Source: Bacillota bacterium
Lineage (GTDB): Bacteria > Bacillota_A > Clostridia > Lachnospirales > Lachnospiraceae
Assembly: GCA_023443925.1 (NCBI GenBank)
Contig: JAEZSL010000084.1
Span: 1 to 35,480 of the forward strand
Reading direction: 5' to 3'
Length of the DNA stretch: 35,480 nucleotides
In this document: piece by piece, positions 21,995 through 30,079 of the stretch
How the letters are laid out: each line of letters starts with the position of its first letter
How positions within the stretch are numbered: position 1 is the first letter of the stretch
Program-made: the position numbers and the translations under genes
The notes under the pieces: generated by a model
Databases searched by the model: none
What the model saw: only the letters and a program-made list of their open reading frames with translations
Told to the model about the DNA's origin: nothing

Positions 21995-23380
21995 ATGAAA
22001 AATCTTTTTAAAAAGTTTTTTGCATTTATTTTATTGGCGGTTTTAACATTTAACTTAACTTACGTTCCCACAACAGCAGCAACAGCAACAAAAACAGTAA
22101 CACTATCGGGGTCAACCTCTGTTAACCCTCTTATTCAGGCTCTTGCGGAAGCGTTTATGGCCAAGAATCCTGATATCAAAATTATTGAGCAGAACGTTAC
22201 TGGTTCCGGTGCAGGTATTTCAGATGCAAAAGATTCCAAAAGCGCAGTTGATTTTGGTATGTCCAGCAGAGACTTAACCGGTGCGGAATCAGAAGTGCTG
22301 AATAAAGTACAGATTTGTATGGACGGTCTTGCAGTTGTAGTAAATAAAAGCAACCCGTTAAATGAGATTTCTCCGGAACAGCTCTATAAAATATATACAA
22401 AAGACGCTTCCTATGCTAACTGGAACCAGTTAAGCGGATCTTATTCGAAAAGCGTAAAAGTTGCACCTTTCGGCCGTGAATCCGGATCCGGTACCAGAAG
22501 CTGCTTTGAAGACTTTTTTAAAGCAGATTACGGCACTGCCTTACCAAGCGGTTATGACTTAAAACTTGACGGCTCCCTTTCCAGCACCGGCGCTATGCAG
22601 TCATCCATTCAGAGTAATACCGGTGCCATCGGTTATATGTCTCTTGGTGACATGGATGATACAAAGGTGAAAGCCCTCAAAATCGAAGGTGTTGAACCTT
22701 CCAAATATACCGTTGCCGATGGTACATATGCAATTAAGAGACCTTTCTTACTGGTTCATAATAAGAATAAAACAATTTCACCTTCTGCGCAGGCATTCCT
22801 GGATTTCATCGCAAGTGCTGACGGACAGGCAATTATAGATAAGATGGGATTTGTTAAAAACAATCTTGTAAAAACAAAAGCCACCGGTATCACTTTAAGA
22901 AGTTCATCCATTACCATCAAGCCCGGTTTCAGCTATTCTTTAACTGCTGCTTTCGAACCGGCAGATACCAGTGATAAAAAGTTAACTTATACCTCGTCCA
23001 ATCTTGCAGTTGCAACCGTTTCCTCTACCGGAATGGTTACCGGTGTAAAAGCAGGTAATGCAACCATTACCGTAAAGACAACCGATGGTTCCAAGCTGAC
23101 CAAGACCTGTAAGGTAACCGTTGCAGCTTCGGTAACAGGTGTTAAATTAAATGAAACCACAGCTAAGCTTAAGGCAGGAGAAATACTTACTTTAAAACAA
23201 ACAGTGAGTCCTTCCGATGCTTCCAATAAAGCCGTGACCTGGTCCTCATCCGATAAAAACGTAGCTGCAGTTTCCGCTGACGGTGTTGTTACCGCCAAGA
23301 AAAGCGGAAGTGCTGTCATTACCGTTACAACAAAAGATGGCAAAAAGACCGCAGCCTGTAAAGTTACGGTTACGAAATAA
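21995..23380 (+). CDS. pstS: PstS-like phosphate-binding protein with two Big_2 domains
   Basis: 461 aa. Residues 1-30 are a signal peptide ending near TTAAT, with no lipobox Cys. Residues ~33-290 are the PBP-like phosphate-binding domain: TLSGSTSVNPL (35-45), NVTGSGAG (67-74) and GRESGSGTR (160-168) contribute phosphate ligands. Two bacterial Ig-like Big_2 domains follow, ~297-376 and ~379-459, each with the W/YxSS and GxVTaxxxGxAxIT patterns. A usual Firmicutes PstS is a ~280-300-aa lipoprotein; here a protein lacking a lipid anchor carries domains that may fix it to the cell wall. It delivers phosphate to the PstCAB transporter encoded next, and leads the operon. Confidence 0.92.
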   Translation: MKNLFKKFFAFILLAVLTFNLTYVPTTAATATKTVTLSGSTSVNPLIQALAEAFMAKNPDIKIIEQNVTGSGAGISDAKDSKSAVDFGMSSRDLTGAESEVLNKVQICMDGLAVVVNKSNPLNEISPEQLYKIYTKDASYANWNQLSGSYSKSVKVAPFGRESGSGTRSCFEDFFKADYGTALPSGYDLKLDGSLSSTGAMQSSIQSNTGAIGYMSLGDMDDTKVKALKIEGVEPSKYTVADGTYAIKRPFLLVHNKNKTISPSAQAFLDFIASADGQAIIDKMGFVKNNLVKTKATGITLRSSSITIKPGFSYSLTAAFEPADTSDKKLTYTSSNLAVATVSSTGMVTGVKAGNATITVKTTDGSKLTKTCKVTVAASVTGVKLNETTAKLKAGEILTLKQTVSPSDASNKAVTWSSSDKNVAAVSADGVVTAKKSGSAVITVTTKDGKKTAACKVTVTK

Positions 23381-23507
23381 TTGTCTAAGCTTCCGGGATC
23401 AGATTAACAGGTGTGCATGACAGAATAAACTATTTCATTAATATTTGCACGTAACCGGAGCCTGGTGAGTGAATCATCACAGGAAGGTTATTATTATACA
23501 GAGTCTG

Positions 23508-23539
23508 CGATTGGCACTGCCTCATGGCAGTGTCAATCG
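23508..23539 (+). promoter_or_regulatory. Intercistronic hairpin between pstS and pstC
   Basis: GATTGGCACTGCC (23509-23521) pairs with GGCAGTGTCAATC (23526-23538) around TCAT, with one G-T pair. No T-run follows, and the pstC ribosome site lies ~10 bp downstream. It may act as an RNA-stability or attenuation element that lets pstS be expressed above the permease genes. Confidence 0.6.
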
Positions 23540-23559
23540 TCAATTCTAAAGGAGAAGGT

Positions 23560-24438
23560 ATGAACAGACAGAAAGTATACTTATATAACGGCATTTTTAA
23601 AGCCGTCGTTTTTTTCTTTGCTTTAATCACATTAATATCGGTAATATTGATCGGAGTTTTTATGATAGCAAACGGAGGACCCAGCATTCTGGAAGTCGGG
23701 TTGGTAGAATTTCTGTTTGGCCCGGTCTGGAACTCAGCAGGCGAACCGCCTCAGTATGGGATACTGACCTTTATATTATCTTCTTTTTATGTTACTTTTT
23801 TTACTGTTTTGATTGCCGTACCGATATCAGTTTTGGTAGCAGTCGGCATCGGCCAGCTGATGCCGAAAAGACTGGGTTCGGTATTTAGAGCTACAATCAG
23901 CTTGTTAGCCGGTATACCTTCCGTTATTTATGGTTTTATGGGATTGATATTTGTCGTGCCCTTTGTACAAAGACAAATGGATCTATCGTCGGGGCTTACC
24001 ATGGTTTCGGCAGTTATTGTCTTAATTATAATGACCTTACCCACTATCATCAGTGTAAGTGAATCCAGTATTAATGCAGTAAACCAGGGCTATTTAGAAA
24101 CTGCCTATGCTTTAGGCGTAAGGAAAGAATACGCTTTGTTTACCGTTGTGCTGCCGGCTGCAAAATCCGGTATTATGGCGGCGGTACTGCTTGGGGTCGG
24201 CAGAGCCATTGGAGAAACTATGGCAGTTATTATGGTGGCGGGTAATATTCCCCAGATGCCTGCCATGTTAAAACCGGTACGTTTCTTAACCACAGCCATC
24301 GTTACGGAGATGTCCTATGCGACGGAGCAGACCAGAGGTGTGCTGATTGGTATCGGCTTAGTTTTATTTGTTTTTGTATTAATTATCAATTCTGTTTTTC
24401 ACTTTTTTATGAAGAAGGCAGGTAATTCAAATGACTAA
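23560..24438 (+). CDS. pstC: Phosphate ABC transporter permease PstC
   Basis: 292 aa from ATG 23560, since AAAGGAG (23548-23554) precedes it; the in-frame ATG at 23524 lies inside the hairpin. About six membrane helices, with the binding-protein-dependent permease (MetI-like) fold; the EAA-type loop reads ALGVRKEYALFTVVLPAAKSG. Forms the membrane channel with PstA and is powered by PstB. Overlaps pstA by 8 bp. Confidence 0.92.
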   Translation: MNRQKVYLYNGIFKAVVFFFALITLISVILIGVFMIANGGPSILEVGLVEFLFGPVWNSAGEPPQYGILTFILSSFYVTFFTVLIAVPISVLVAVGIGQLMPKRLGSVFRATISLLAGIPSVIYGFMGLIFVVPFVQRQMDLSSGLTMVSAVIVLIIMTLPTIISVSESSINAVNQGYLETAYALGVRKEYALFTVVLPAAKSGIMAAVLLGVGRAIGETMAVIMVAGNIPQMPAMLKPVRFLTTAIVTEMSYATEQTRGVLIGIGLVLFVFVLIINSVFHFFMKKAGNSND

Positions 24439-25312
24439 AACTTGTTATGATAAAAAAATCAGGCCCGGCATTATTGCGGTGCGGGCTTTAATATATACGG
24501 TTACCGCAATTGTAATTGCTTTGGTTGGGGCAATTATTCTATACCTGACGGTAAAAGGACTGCCTTTTATCAACTGGGAATTCCTCACCTCGGCACCTTC
24601 CAGGCTCAATGAGACCTATGGAATCGCGCCGATGATTCTCAATACTTTATATATTGTTTTTTTAACCCTTGTGATATCCATACCCCTTGGTATCGGAACG
24701 GCTATCTATCTTGCAGAATATTCAAAACCCGGAAAAATCATATCCGCCTTCCGTTTTTCCATTGAAATTCTTGCCGGTATACCATCCATCGTATATGGTT
24801 TATTCGGGCTTGCGTTTTTCGTTAATACACTACGGATTGGCAGCGGCAGCGGCTCAATGCTGTCCGGTGCTTTAACCTGTGCCTTAATCGTTCTGCCTAC
24901 CATGATACGTACCACGGAAGAAGCCCTTCTTCAGGTAAACCCCGCTTACGTGGAAGCGGCCTTTGCACTGGGAGCCTCAAAGCTTTTTATCATTCGGACG
25001 ATACTGCTGCCCTGCGCCTTACCCGGAATCGTTGTTGCCATTATTCTCAGTATAGGAAGAATTGTCAGCGAATCTGCCGCATTGATTTATACCGCAGGTG
25101 TGGATTATACTATGCCCGCAGATTACTTAAGACATATTACGGAACCCGGTGCAGGCCTGACCGTTCAGCTTTATCTTTACGCTACCGAGGGTGCCGCACC
25201 GGATTGGGTTCCTTATGCCATGGCTGCTATATTAATGATTCTGGTATTTGCAATTAATCTTACCGCGAATATCATTGCAGGCCTGTTCAAAAAGAAAGTG
25301 AGCGCATCCTAA
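24431..25312 (+). CDS. pstA: Phosphate ABC transporter permease PstA
   Basis: 293 aa, six predicted membrane helices; typical PstA segments are [19 protein letters not shown], the [10 protein letters not shown] loop, and the EAA loop [20 protein letters not shown] that docks to PstB. The C-terminal [16 protein letters not shown] ends the last helix. Second permease subunit of the phosphate transporter; its start lies inside pstC, and its stop shares one base with the start of pstB (TAATG), so the three genes are translationally coupled. Confidence 0.92.
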   Translation: MTKTCYDKKIRPGIIAVRALIYTVTAIVIALVGAIILYLTVKGLPFINWEFLTSAPSRLNETYGIAPMILNTLYIVFLTLVISIPLGIGTAIYLAEYSKPGKIISAFRFSIEILAGIPSIVYGLFGLAFFVNTLRIGSGSGSMLSGALTCALIVLPTMIRTTEEALLQVNPAYVEAAFALGASKLFIIRTILLPCALPGIVVAIILSIGRIVSESAALIYTAGVDYTMPADYLRHITEPGAGLTVQLYLYATEGAAPDWVPYAMAAILMILVFAINLTANIIAGLFKKKVSAS

Positions 25313-26061
25313 TGAGCATAATTACAACAAGAAATTTAAACCTGTATTACGGGGATAAACAGGCGATAAAGAATATTAATATGGATATAGAAAAAAATCA
25401 AATTACGGCGTTAATTGGTCCTTCCGGCTGCGGTAAATCCACATATTTAAGAATTCTGAACCGAATGAATGATATTATCCCGGGCTGTAAGATAACCGGT
25501 GAAGTAATTTATGACCAAATTAATATTTATGGCCGGAAAATTGATCCGATGTTAAACCGAAAAAAAATTGGTATGGTTTTTCAAAAGGCAAATCCGTTCC
25601 CTGCAAGCATATATGATAACATAGCCTATGCACCGAAATATCATGGCAAGAAAAAAGGTGAACTGGAGGAGATAGTAGAGAACAGTCTGAAAGCTGCTGC
25701 TTTGTGGGATGAAGTAAAAGACCGTCTTAAAAAAAGCGCATTGTCACTCTCAGGGGGACAGCAGCAGAGGTTGTGTATTGCCAGAACTATTGCCATGAAC
25801 CCGGAGGTTATATTACTGGACGAAGCAACCAGTGCTCTAGATCCCATTTCCTCCTATAAAATTGAAGATTTATTAATAAAACTGAAAAAAACCTATACGG
25901 TTGTAATTGTAACCCATAATATGCAGCAGGCATCCCGGATTGCAGATAAAACAGCCTTCTTTTTAATGGGTGATTTAGTCGAATATGACCTTACTGACAA
26001 AATTTTTACGAATCCGGTTAACAAAAAGACCGCGGACTATGTAAGCGGATATTATGGATAA
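25312..26061 (+). CDS. pstB: Phosphate ABC transporter ATP-binding protein PstB
   Basis: 249 aa, standard PstB length. Walker A GPSGCGKS (36-43), Q-loop [14 protein letters not shown], signature LSGGQQQR (146-153), Walker [14 protein letters not shown] (166-178) and the H-loop [13 protein letters not shown]. PstB proteins usually have MNDLIP after Walker A; here MNDIIP is seen. It hydrolyses ATP on the inner membrane face to drive phosphate import. It is the last gene of the operon: the usual phoU partner is absent and ~185 bp later there is a terminator. Confidence 0.95.
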   Translation: MSIITTRNLNLYYGDKQAIKNINMDIEKNQITALIGPSGCGKSTYLRILNRMNDIIPGCKITGEVIYDQINIYGRKIDPMLNRKKIGMVFQKANPFPASIYDNIAYAPKYHGKKKGELEEIVENSLKAAALWDEVKDRLKKSALSLSGGQQQRLCIARTIAMNPEVILLDEATSALDPISSYKIEDLLIKLKKTYTVVIVTHNMQQASRIADKTAFFLMGDLVEYDLTDKIFTNPVNKKTADYVSGYYG

Positions 26062-26631
26062 TTATGGTTATATTAAGAATATCAAAAGAATTAACAGGAA
26101 ACAGATTGTTGCGATACTATTTATGAAATAGATATAATAATTACTTTTTAGTTGGTGTTACTTTATGTAGGCATATCTATGTGAGGAATGAATTTATTTA
26201 TATCCATAGTATAAGAATAAAAAATAAATAACAGGTACAAGCAGGAAAGAGAATTGGTGACAGTTCTCTTTTTAATTTTTGATTCGTAACGCGATTTTAT
26301 TGTGGGTTGTAAAAAGGATTGAAATTTAATATATTCATATCCTATTACTTACTTTTTAACATTGTTCAGATAGTGCAGTTTTTTGTAGTATACTTTAAGA
26401 AACAGCCTTGAAATTCACTTGAGACGAAAATAGTTTTTTCCTAACGGTAAAAACGGCGGCAGATAAGGTTAAGAAAAGCGGATAACTAAGAAATGCGGTG
26501 GCTGCAGCCGTACGCAAAAGCAGTTGTTTGGAAGTATATAATCATTATTATAAAAACTTAATATTTTCTGGTCAGATTTAGCGGGGTGAAAACGAATTAA
26601 TAGGTGAATAAAGGGAAAGGAAGTGGTTTGA
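26062..26631. other. Gene-free interval between pstB and second sigma factor gene
   Basis: No gene is seen, in particular no phoU. Contains the terminator (26246-26275) and an AT-rich leader; a weak promoter-like pair (TTGTTC near 26362, TAGTAT near 26386) may serve the sigma gene. Confidence 0.55.
26246..26275 (+). terminator. Terminator of the pst operon
   Basis: AAAGAGAATTG (26246-26256) pairs with CAGTTCTCTTT (26261-26271) around GTGA with one T-G pair, followed by T. Confidence 0.82.
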
Positions 26632-27219
26632 TTGCAGGATATGGAACTGATGGACTTACTTGACAGGAATCCGGAGCTGGGTTTGGAATGTATGATAGAG
26701 CAGTACAGCGGACTGGTGTATAGTATTATTAATACAAAAGTATCCACGGTTGGAACAGAGGAAGATATACATGAATGTGTCAGCGATGTTTTTATGGATT
26801 TTTTCCTTAAGAAAGAAAGTTTGGATCAAAGTAAAGGCTCTGTAAAGGGTTATCTGGCAGTGATTGCAAAACATAAAGGAATCGATTTGTACCGCAAATT
26901 GTCCAGAGCGGCAGGTCGGAGTGCTGATATTAAGGAGAATTGGGAGTACTTTGAAGATACCAGGGTGAATTTGGAGCAGGGTATTATAGAGAGAGAAGAG
27001 AAAAGTCTTTTATTAAAAGCCCTGGATTCCTTGGGCGAACCGGATAGGGAGATTATAATCCGAAAATATTATTTCGGACAAAAAACAAAAGAGATAGCAG
27101 GTTTGCTGAATTTACGGGACAACACGGTGGATAAAAAGCTATCAAGAGGGTTGAAAAAACTTAGAATATTATTGGGAGGTGTGGAAAATGGGCGAGAAAA
27201 TAAAATCTATGCAAAATAA
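26632..27219 (+). CDS. ECF-type RNA polymerase sigma factor (second copy)
   Basis: 195 aa starting at TTG 26632; GGAAAGGAAG lies at the right distance, whereas the ATG at 26641 is too far. Region 2 spans ~15-85 (MIEQYSGLVYSIINTKV, then EEDIHECVSDVFMDFF), and region 4 spans ~125-190 (LDSLGEPDREIIIRKYYFG, KEIAGLLNLRDNTVDKKLSR). The role is transcription of a stress regulon, probably including its own operon. The DUF4179 partner gene overlaps the 3' end by 32 bp. Clearly different in sequence from the sigma factor at 5640, so the two systems probably recognise different promoters. Confidence 0.9.
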   Translation: MQDMELMDLLDRNPELGLECMIEQYSGLVYSIINTKVSTVGTEEDIHECVSDVFMDFFLKKESLDQSKGSVKGYLAVIAKHKGIDLYRKLSRAAGRSADIKENWEYFEDTRVNLEQGIIEREEKSLLLKALDSLGEPDREIIIRKYYFGQKTKEIAGLLNLRDNTVDKKLSRGLKKLRILLGGVENGRENKIYAK

Positions 27220-28687
27220 TTCTGTACTGGATGATAAAATAAATTCAGTCATGGATAAACTCAATGCAGAAGAAACCACAGCTCTTCTTAAGAACATTGA
27301 CATGCACAATGCCGGCTTAAAGAAAGAAGAGATAGAGAGACTAAAAATAAGAACCTTAAATAAACTTAACCTGGCACCGGCCAACCGGGAACATGAGGGT
27401 GAGATGGTACCTCTAAATGTAATCCCAGACAGTAAAAAAAGAATTATGTTCCGAAAACGCTTTGCAGTTATGGCCGCAGCAGTCTTACTGTTTATTATAA
27501 TCCTGCAATACAATAACATTGCCTATGCTTTCCAGCATATGTTAAGCCTGATACCCGGTGTAGGAATTATTGAAAATGACAGGGAAATTTTGTACCAGCT
27601 GAAAGAACCGGTATCTACAGAAGATGAGCAGGCTGCACTGACAATAACAAGCGCTGTGGCATCAAGTCAGGAAATCACCATTGGCTTTGAGTTTGCCAGA
27701 AAGAATTATACAGATGAACAGTTAATGGCCGACAAGAACGCAGAGTGGGAAAATCTAAAAAAGGGCCGAGAACAGAAAAAGCCCAATATTTATCTTCAGG
27801 TTGGCAGTCAGAAGTACGATGACTATGGATATTACGGCAGCAGCGGCGGTGGTCTTAAGGAGATGTTTAGTTATACCTTTGAGTTACCCCCTGAGGTTAT
27901 TGACACTTCGAATAACTTTAAACTGGTTTATGAAGACTATAATATCAGTGCGGATTTTAAGCTGGTAACCTTGGAACAGTACAAAAGCCTTAACGAGATT
28001 GGAATTACCGCAATCCATAATAACATTAGCCTGACTGCCACAGCGGCTATGGAAAATAATCTGCTAAAGGTTCATGTTTATCCTTTTAATTATTCAAATT
28101 ACAATCTTATCAGTTTTGATCAGGAATATGAATTTAACTATTTTAATAAGAAACTTGTCCTGAAAACAGATAAGGGGGATAAAACTTATACCTTGCCGGA
28201 CAGTTACGGCAGCGGTATGAATGCGGCTTATACTTTTGATTTAAGTGATGGTGCGGATTATAATATTTTATCCATACCCTATCTTGTAGTTGAATCGAAG
28301 GAAGAGGCTAAAGTAACACTGCCCATACCGGAGGAAGGCGTAATTCTTCCTGTAAATAAGGAAATTTTCTTTGAAGAGGGAAGTGTAATTATTAAAAATG
28401 TTGAAAAAATAATACATGATGAAGAGAACAATCAATCTGACACCTACGCGGAATTAAAGGTAGATTTAGAGTATAAAAGCAAAGATTCAAAGCAGCAATT
28501 GGTAGCTATTGATCTGACAAATAAAAAATCGGAAGGCAAGTCCTGGGAATATGATGAGCAATATAGAGTAAAGACCATATCCTATATGCTGGAGAAAGGT
28601 GCCAAATCTAAAATAAAACTATATCTTGTTAAACCCAGATACGTTTTGATGGATGGATATAATCTGGATTTAAGTGAGATTCAATAA
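27188..28687 (+). CDS. DUF4179-domain membrane protein, probable anti-sigma factor (second copy)
   Basis: 499 aa from ATG 27188, chosen because GGGAGG ends at 27179, where an in-frame GTG would overlap the ribosome site. A long cytoplasmic part (~1-88, Lys/Glu-rich) is followed by one membrane helix (~93-109, FAVMAAAVLLFIIILQY), then the DUF4179-like segment IAYAFQHMLSLIPGVGIIEN, and a large extracellular domain. Paralogue of the protein at 6118-7536 with the same topology. It probably binds and silences the preceding sigma factor until an envelope signal is received. Terminator at 28729. Confidence 0.83.
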   Translation: MGEKIKSMQNNSVLDDKINSVMDKLNAEETTALLKNIDMHNAGLKKEEIERLKIRTLNKLNLAPANREHEGEMVPLNVIPDSKKRIMFRKRFAVMAAAVLLFIIILQYNNIAYAFQHMLSLIPGVGIIENDREILYQLKEPVSTEDEQAALTITSAVASSQEITIGFEFARKNYTDEQLMADKNAEWENLKKGREQKKPNIYLQVGSQKYDDYGYYGSSGGGLKEMFSYTFELPPEVIDTSNNFKLVYEDYNISADFKLVTLEQYKSLNEIGITAIHNNISLTATAAMENNLLKVHVYPFNYSNYNLISFDQEYEFNYFNKKLVLKTDKGDKTYTLPDSYGSGMNAAYTFDLSDGADYNILSIPYLVVESKEEAKVTLPIPEEGVILPVNKEIFFEEGSVIIKNVEKIIHDEENNQSDTYAELKVDLEYKSKDSKQQLVAIDLTNKKSEGKSWEYDEQYRVKTISYMLEKGAKSKIKLYLVKPRYVLMDGYNLDLSEIQ

Positions 28688-28728
28688 GTAAGCAATGAGC
28701 TGTGCAACGTCCACCAAACAGCTTTAGA

Positions 28729-28774
28729 GGCGGATAAACCAATTATGTATAAAGCGGTTTATCCGTCCTTTTTA
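28729..28774 (+). terminator. Terminator of the second sigma/DUF4179 operon
   Basis: CGGATAAACC (28731-28740) pairs with GGTTTATCCG (28756-28765), then a T-run. Confidence 0.85.
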
Positions 28775-28819
28775 ATAGATTGGTTTTCTATTGTTTTACA
28801 GAATAAGGTGCAGATTTTC

Positions 28820-28848
28820 TTGATAATATGACATACTGATGTCATAAT
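28820..28848 (+). promoter_or_regulatory. Promoter with inverted-repeat operator upstream of the DUF3788 gene
   Basis: TTGATA (28820-28825), 17-bp spacer, CATAAT (28843-28848). A perfect inverted repeat TATGACAT-ACTG-ATGTCATA (28827-28846) fills the spacer and reaches the -10 box, a typical repressor-site position. The cognate regulator is not obvious. Confidence 0.7.
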
Positions 28849-28892
28849 TAATTTTGTAAAATAATATAAAAAATTAATAAGGGAGAGAAAAA

Positions 28893-29309
28893 ATGGCTTT
28901 GAGTATATTTGAAGACAAGATAAAGAAACCTGAAGACGAGGATATCAGGGAAGCTCTTAACGGCAGCTGCCGGCTCTGGGAGGAAATAAAGGAATATATG
29001 GTAAATCATGGCACAATGACAGAAGAGTGGAAATTCTATGGAAAATCCTCGGGCTGGACGCTTTTGTTAAAGCATAAGAAAAGGACAATCATCTACATGT
29101 TTCCGGGAAAGGATTTTTTTACCACATTATTTGTTTATGGAGACAAAGCTATGGAACAAGCTGGTACAAGCAATCTTCCGGATTATATTATAGATAGAAT
29201 CCATAGTGCGAAGCCGTATATGGAAGGAAGATCCTTTCAGGTGGAAGTAAAGAGTGAGCAGGATCTGGCTCATGTAAAAGTCTTAGTGGACATCAAGCTT
29301 AATAATTGA
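28893..29309 (+). CDS. DUF3788-family protein
   Basis: 138 aa, the usual length. Family features visible include the start SIFEDKIKKPEDEDI, EEWKFYGKSSGWTLLLKHKKR and TIIYMFPGKDFFTTLFVYG, followed by KPYMEGRSFQVEVK near the end. These proteins are small, cytoplasmic, of unknown function, and related in fold to YdhG/SRPBCC-type proteins of the DUF1801 group. GGGAGAG precedes the ATG. It is monocistronic and appears to have its own operator, suggesting it answers a specific signal. Confidence 0.85.
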   Translation: MALSIFEDKIKKPEDEDIREALNGSCRLWEEIKEYMVNHGTMTEEWKFYGKSSGWTLLLKHKKRTIIYMFPGKDFFTTLFVYGDKAMEQAGTSNLPDYIIDRIHSAKPYMEGRSFQVEVKSEQDLAHVKVLVDIKLNN

Positions 29310-29450
29310 GGTTGGTATTACCAATCCGGGTCTATCCCGAAAGACTATGTCAACGGCCTGCCGAACCACACACGAAAATTTGCAGGATCTAGTGTTTAAA
29401 ACAGCTTAGAAGGAATGAGATGGTATAAAGAGTTGAGTGACCATAACAGC

Positions 29451-29479
29451 AGGCGGGAGAGTTGCTTCCGCCTATTTTT
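29451..29479 (+). terminator. Rho-independent terminator
   Basis: AGGCGG (29451-29456) pairs with CCGCCT (29468-29473), followed by ATTTTT. Probably ends the DUF3788 transcript, ~140 bp after the stop. Confidence 0.75.
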
Positions 29480-29512
29480 ATGTGAAAATCCGAAAAATTC
29501 ACCGGACTTTGT

Positions 29513-29690
29513 ACCAATGTATTTTACTGTGATGCAGGAAGTCCCTATCAGAAAGAGGTTATCGAAGTAAGCATGAATTAATCAGTCGAGTTCTTCCGAA
29601 AGACTCCAGCTTCAATAACCTTACACAGGAAGATATCAGTTTAATGATGAATCACATTAGTTATTAAAAAGAAAAAAGCTGAATAACCGC
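29513..29690 (+). pseudogene. Fragment of an IS30-family transposase (opposite strand to the intact copy)
   Basis: Reads NVFYCDAGSPYQKEVIEV, a one-base deletion, then HELISRVLPKDSSFNN, LTQEDISLMMNHI, another frame disruption, and KKLNNR. It corresponds to residues ~337-398 of the intact transposase at 30105-31400 but differs at many codons, so it is a diverged relative and not a recent copy. Only the C-terminal catalytic part remains. Confidence 0.85.
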
Positions 29691-29728
29691 ATTTTAAGTA
29701 GGGGCCATTTTTAAGCTCAATTTTTAAG
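29691..29728 (+). repeat. Three ATTTTTAAG-type repeats, possible IS end
   Basis: ATTTTAAG (29691), ATTTTTAAG (29707) and ATTTTTAAG (29720). They start precisely at the break in the IS30 fragment, as expected for the end of another element inserted there; repeated short motifs near the ends are typical of IS21-family elements. The identity is inference. Confidence 0.45.
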
Positions 29729-29831
29729 TGCGGTCGATTAAAGGTAATGTGATTTAATAAAATTATATTGTAATACAATAAATAAATATTGCTAAATCTC
29801 TTAAAACGGTTTATAATACTTAATAGTAAAG

Positions 29832-29965
29832 CGAGAAGCCACTTTGTAAATTGAGATGCAATGTTTGTAACCGACAACTGAATATTTGTAAACGAAAAGC
29901 CACTTTTGTAATCGAACTGCAGGTTTTGTAAACGAAAAGCCACTTTTGTAACCCAAATGCAGTTT
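29832..29965 (+). repeat. Six TTTGTAA repeats phased at 20-21 bp
   Basis: TTTGTAA starts at 29843, 29864, 29885, 29905, 29925 and 29945. Units alternate between TTTGTAAACGAAAAGCCAC (29885, 29925) and TTTGTAA(T/C)C..TGCAG forms (29905, 29945), giving a 40-bp higher-order repeat. Two-helical-turn phasing suggests iterated protein-binding sites on one DNA face, as in IS21-type transposon ends. No associated istAB genes are present. Confidence 0.75.
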
Positions 29966-30079
29966 GATTTTCAACTTTTATCGTAGTATTATAGTAATTA
30001 CAAGTATGCCAATGGGAGGTCGACTCCCTCTCGATATTTTTGTAATCGGAGAATCCACCCCTTTATTCCTTAGACAGAT

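Noticed and set aside
23524..23559. ATG 23524 as start of pstC
   Set aside because: It lies within the intercistronic hairpin and has no ribosome site; AAAGGAG precedes ATG 23560.
27179..27187. GTG 27179 as start of the second DUF4179 gene
   Set aside because: The GTG overlaps the GGGAGG site itself; ATG 27188 is correctly spaced.
29641..29943. Minus-strand 100-codon open frame across the repeat arrays
   Set aside because: It spans IS debris and tandem repeats, has no ribosome site, and its sequence is a translation of the repeats.
29832..29965. CRISPR array
   Set aside because: Units are 20-21 bp, contiguous and degenerate, with no unique spacers of constant length and no cas genes.
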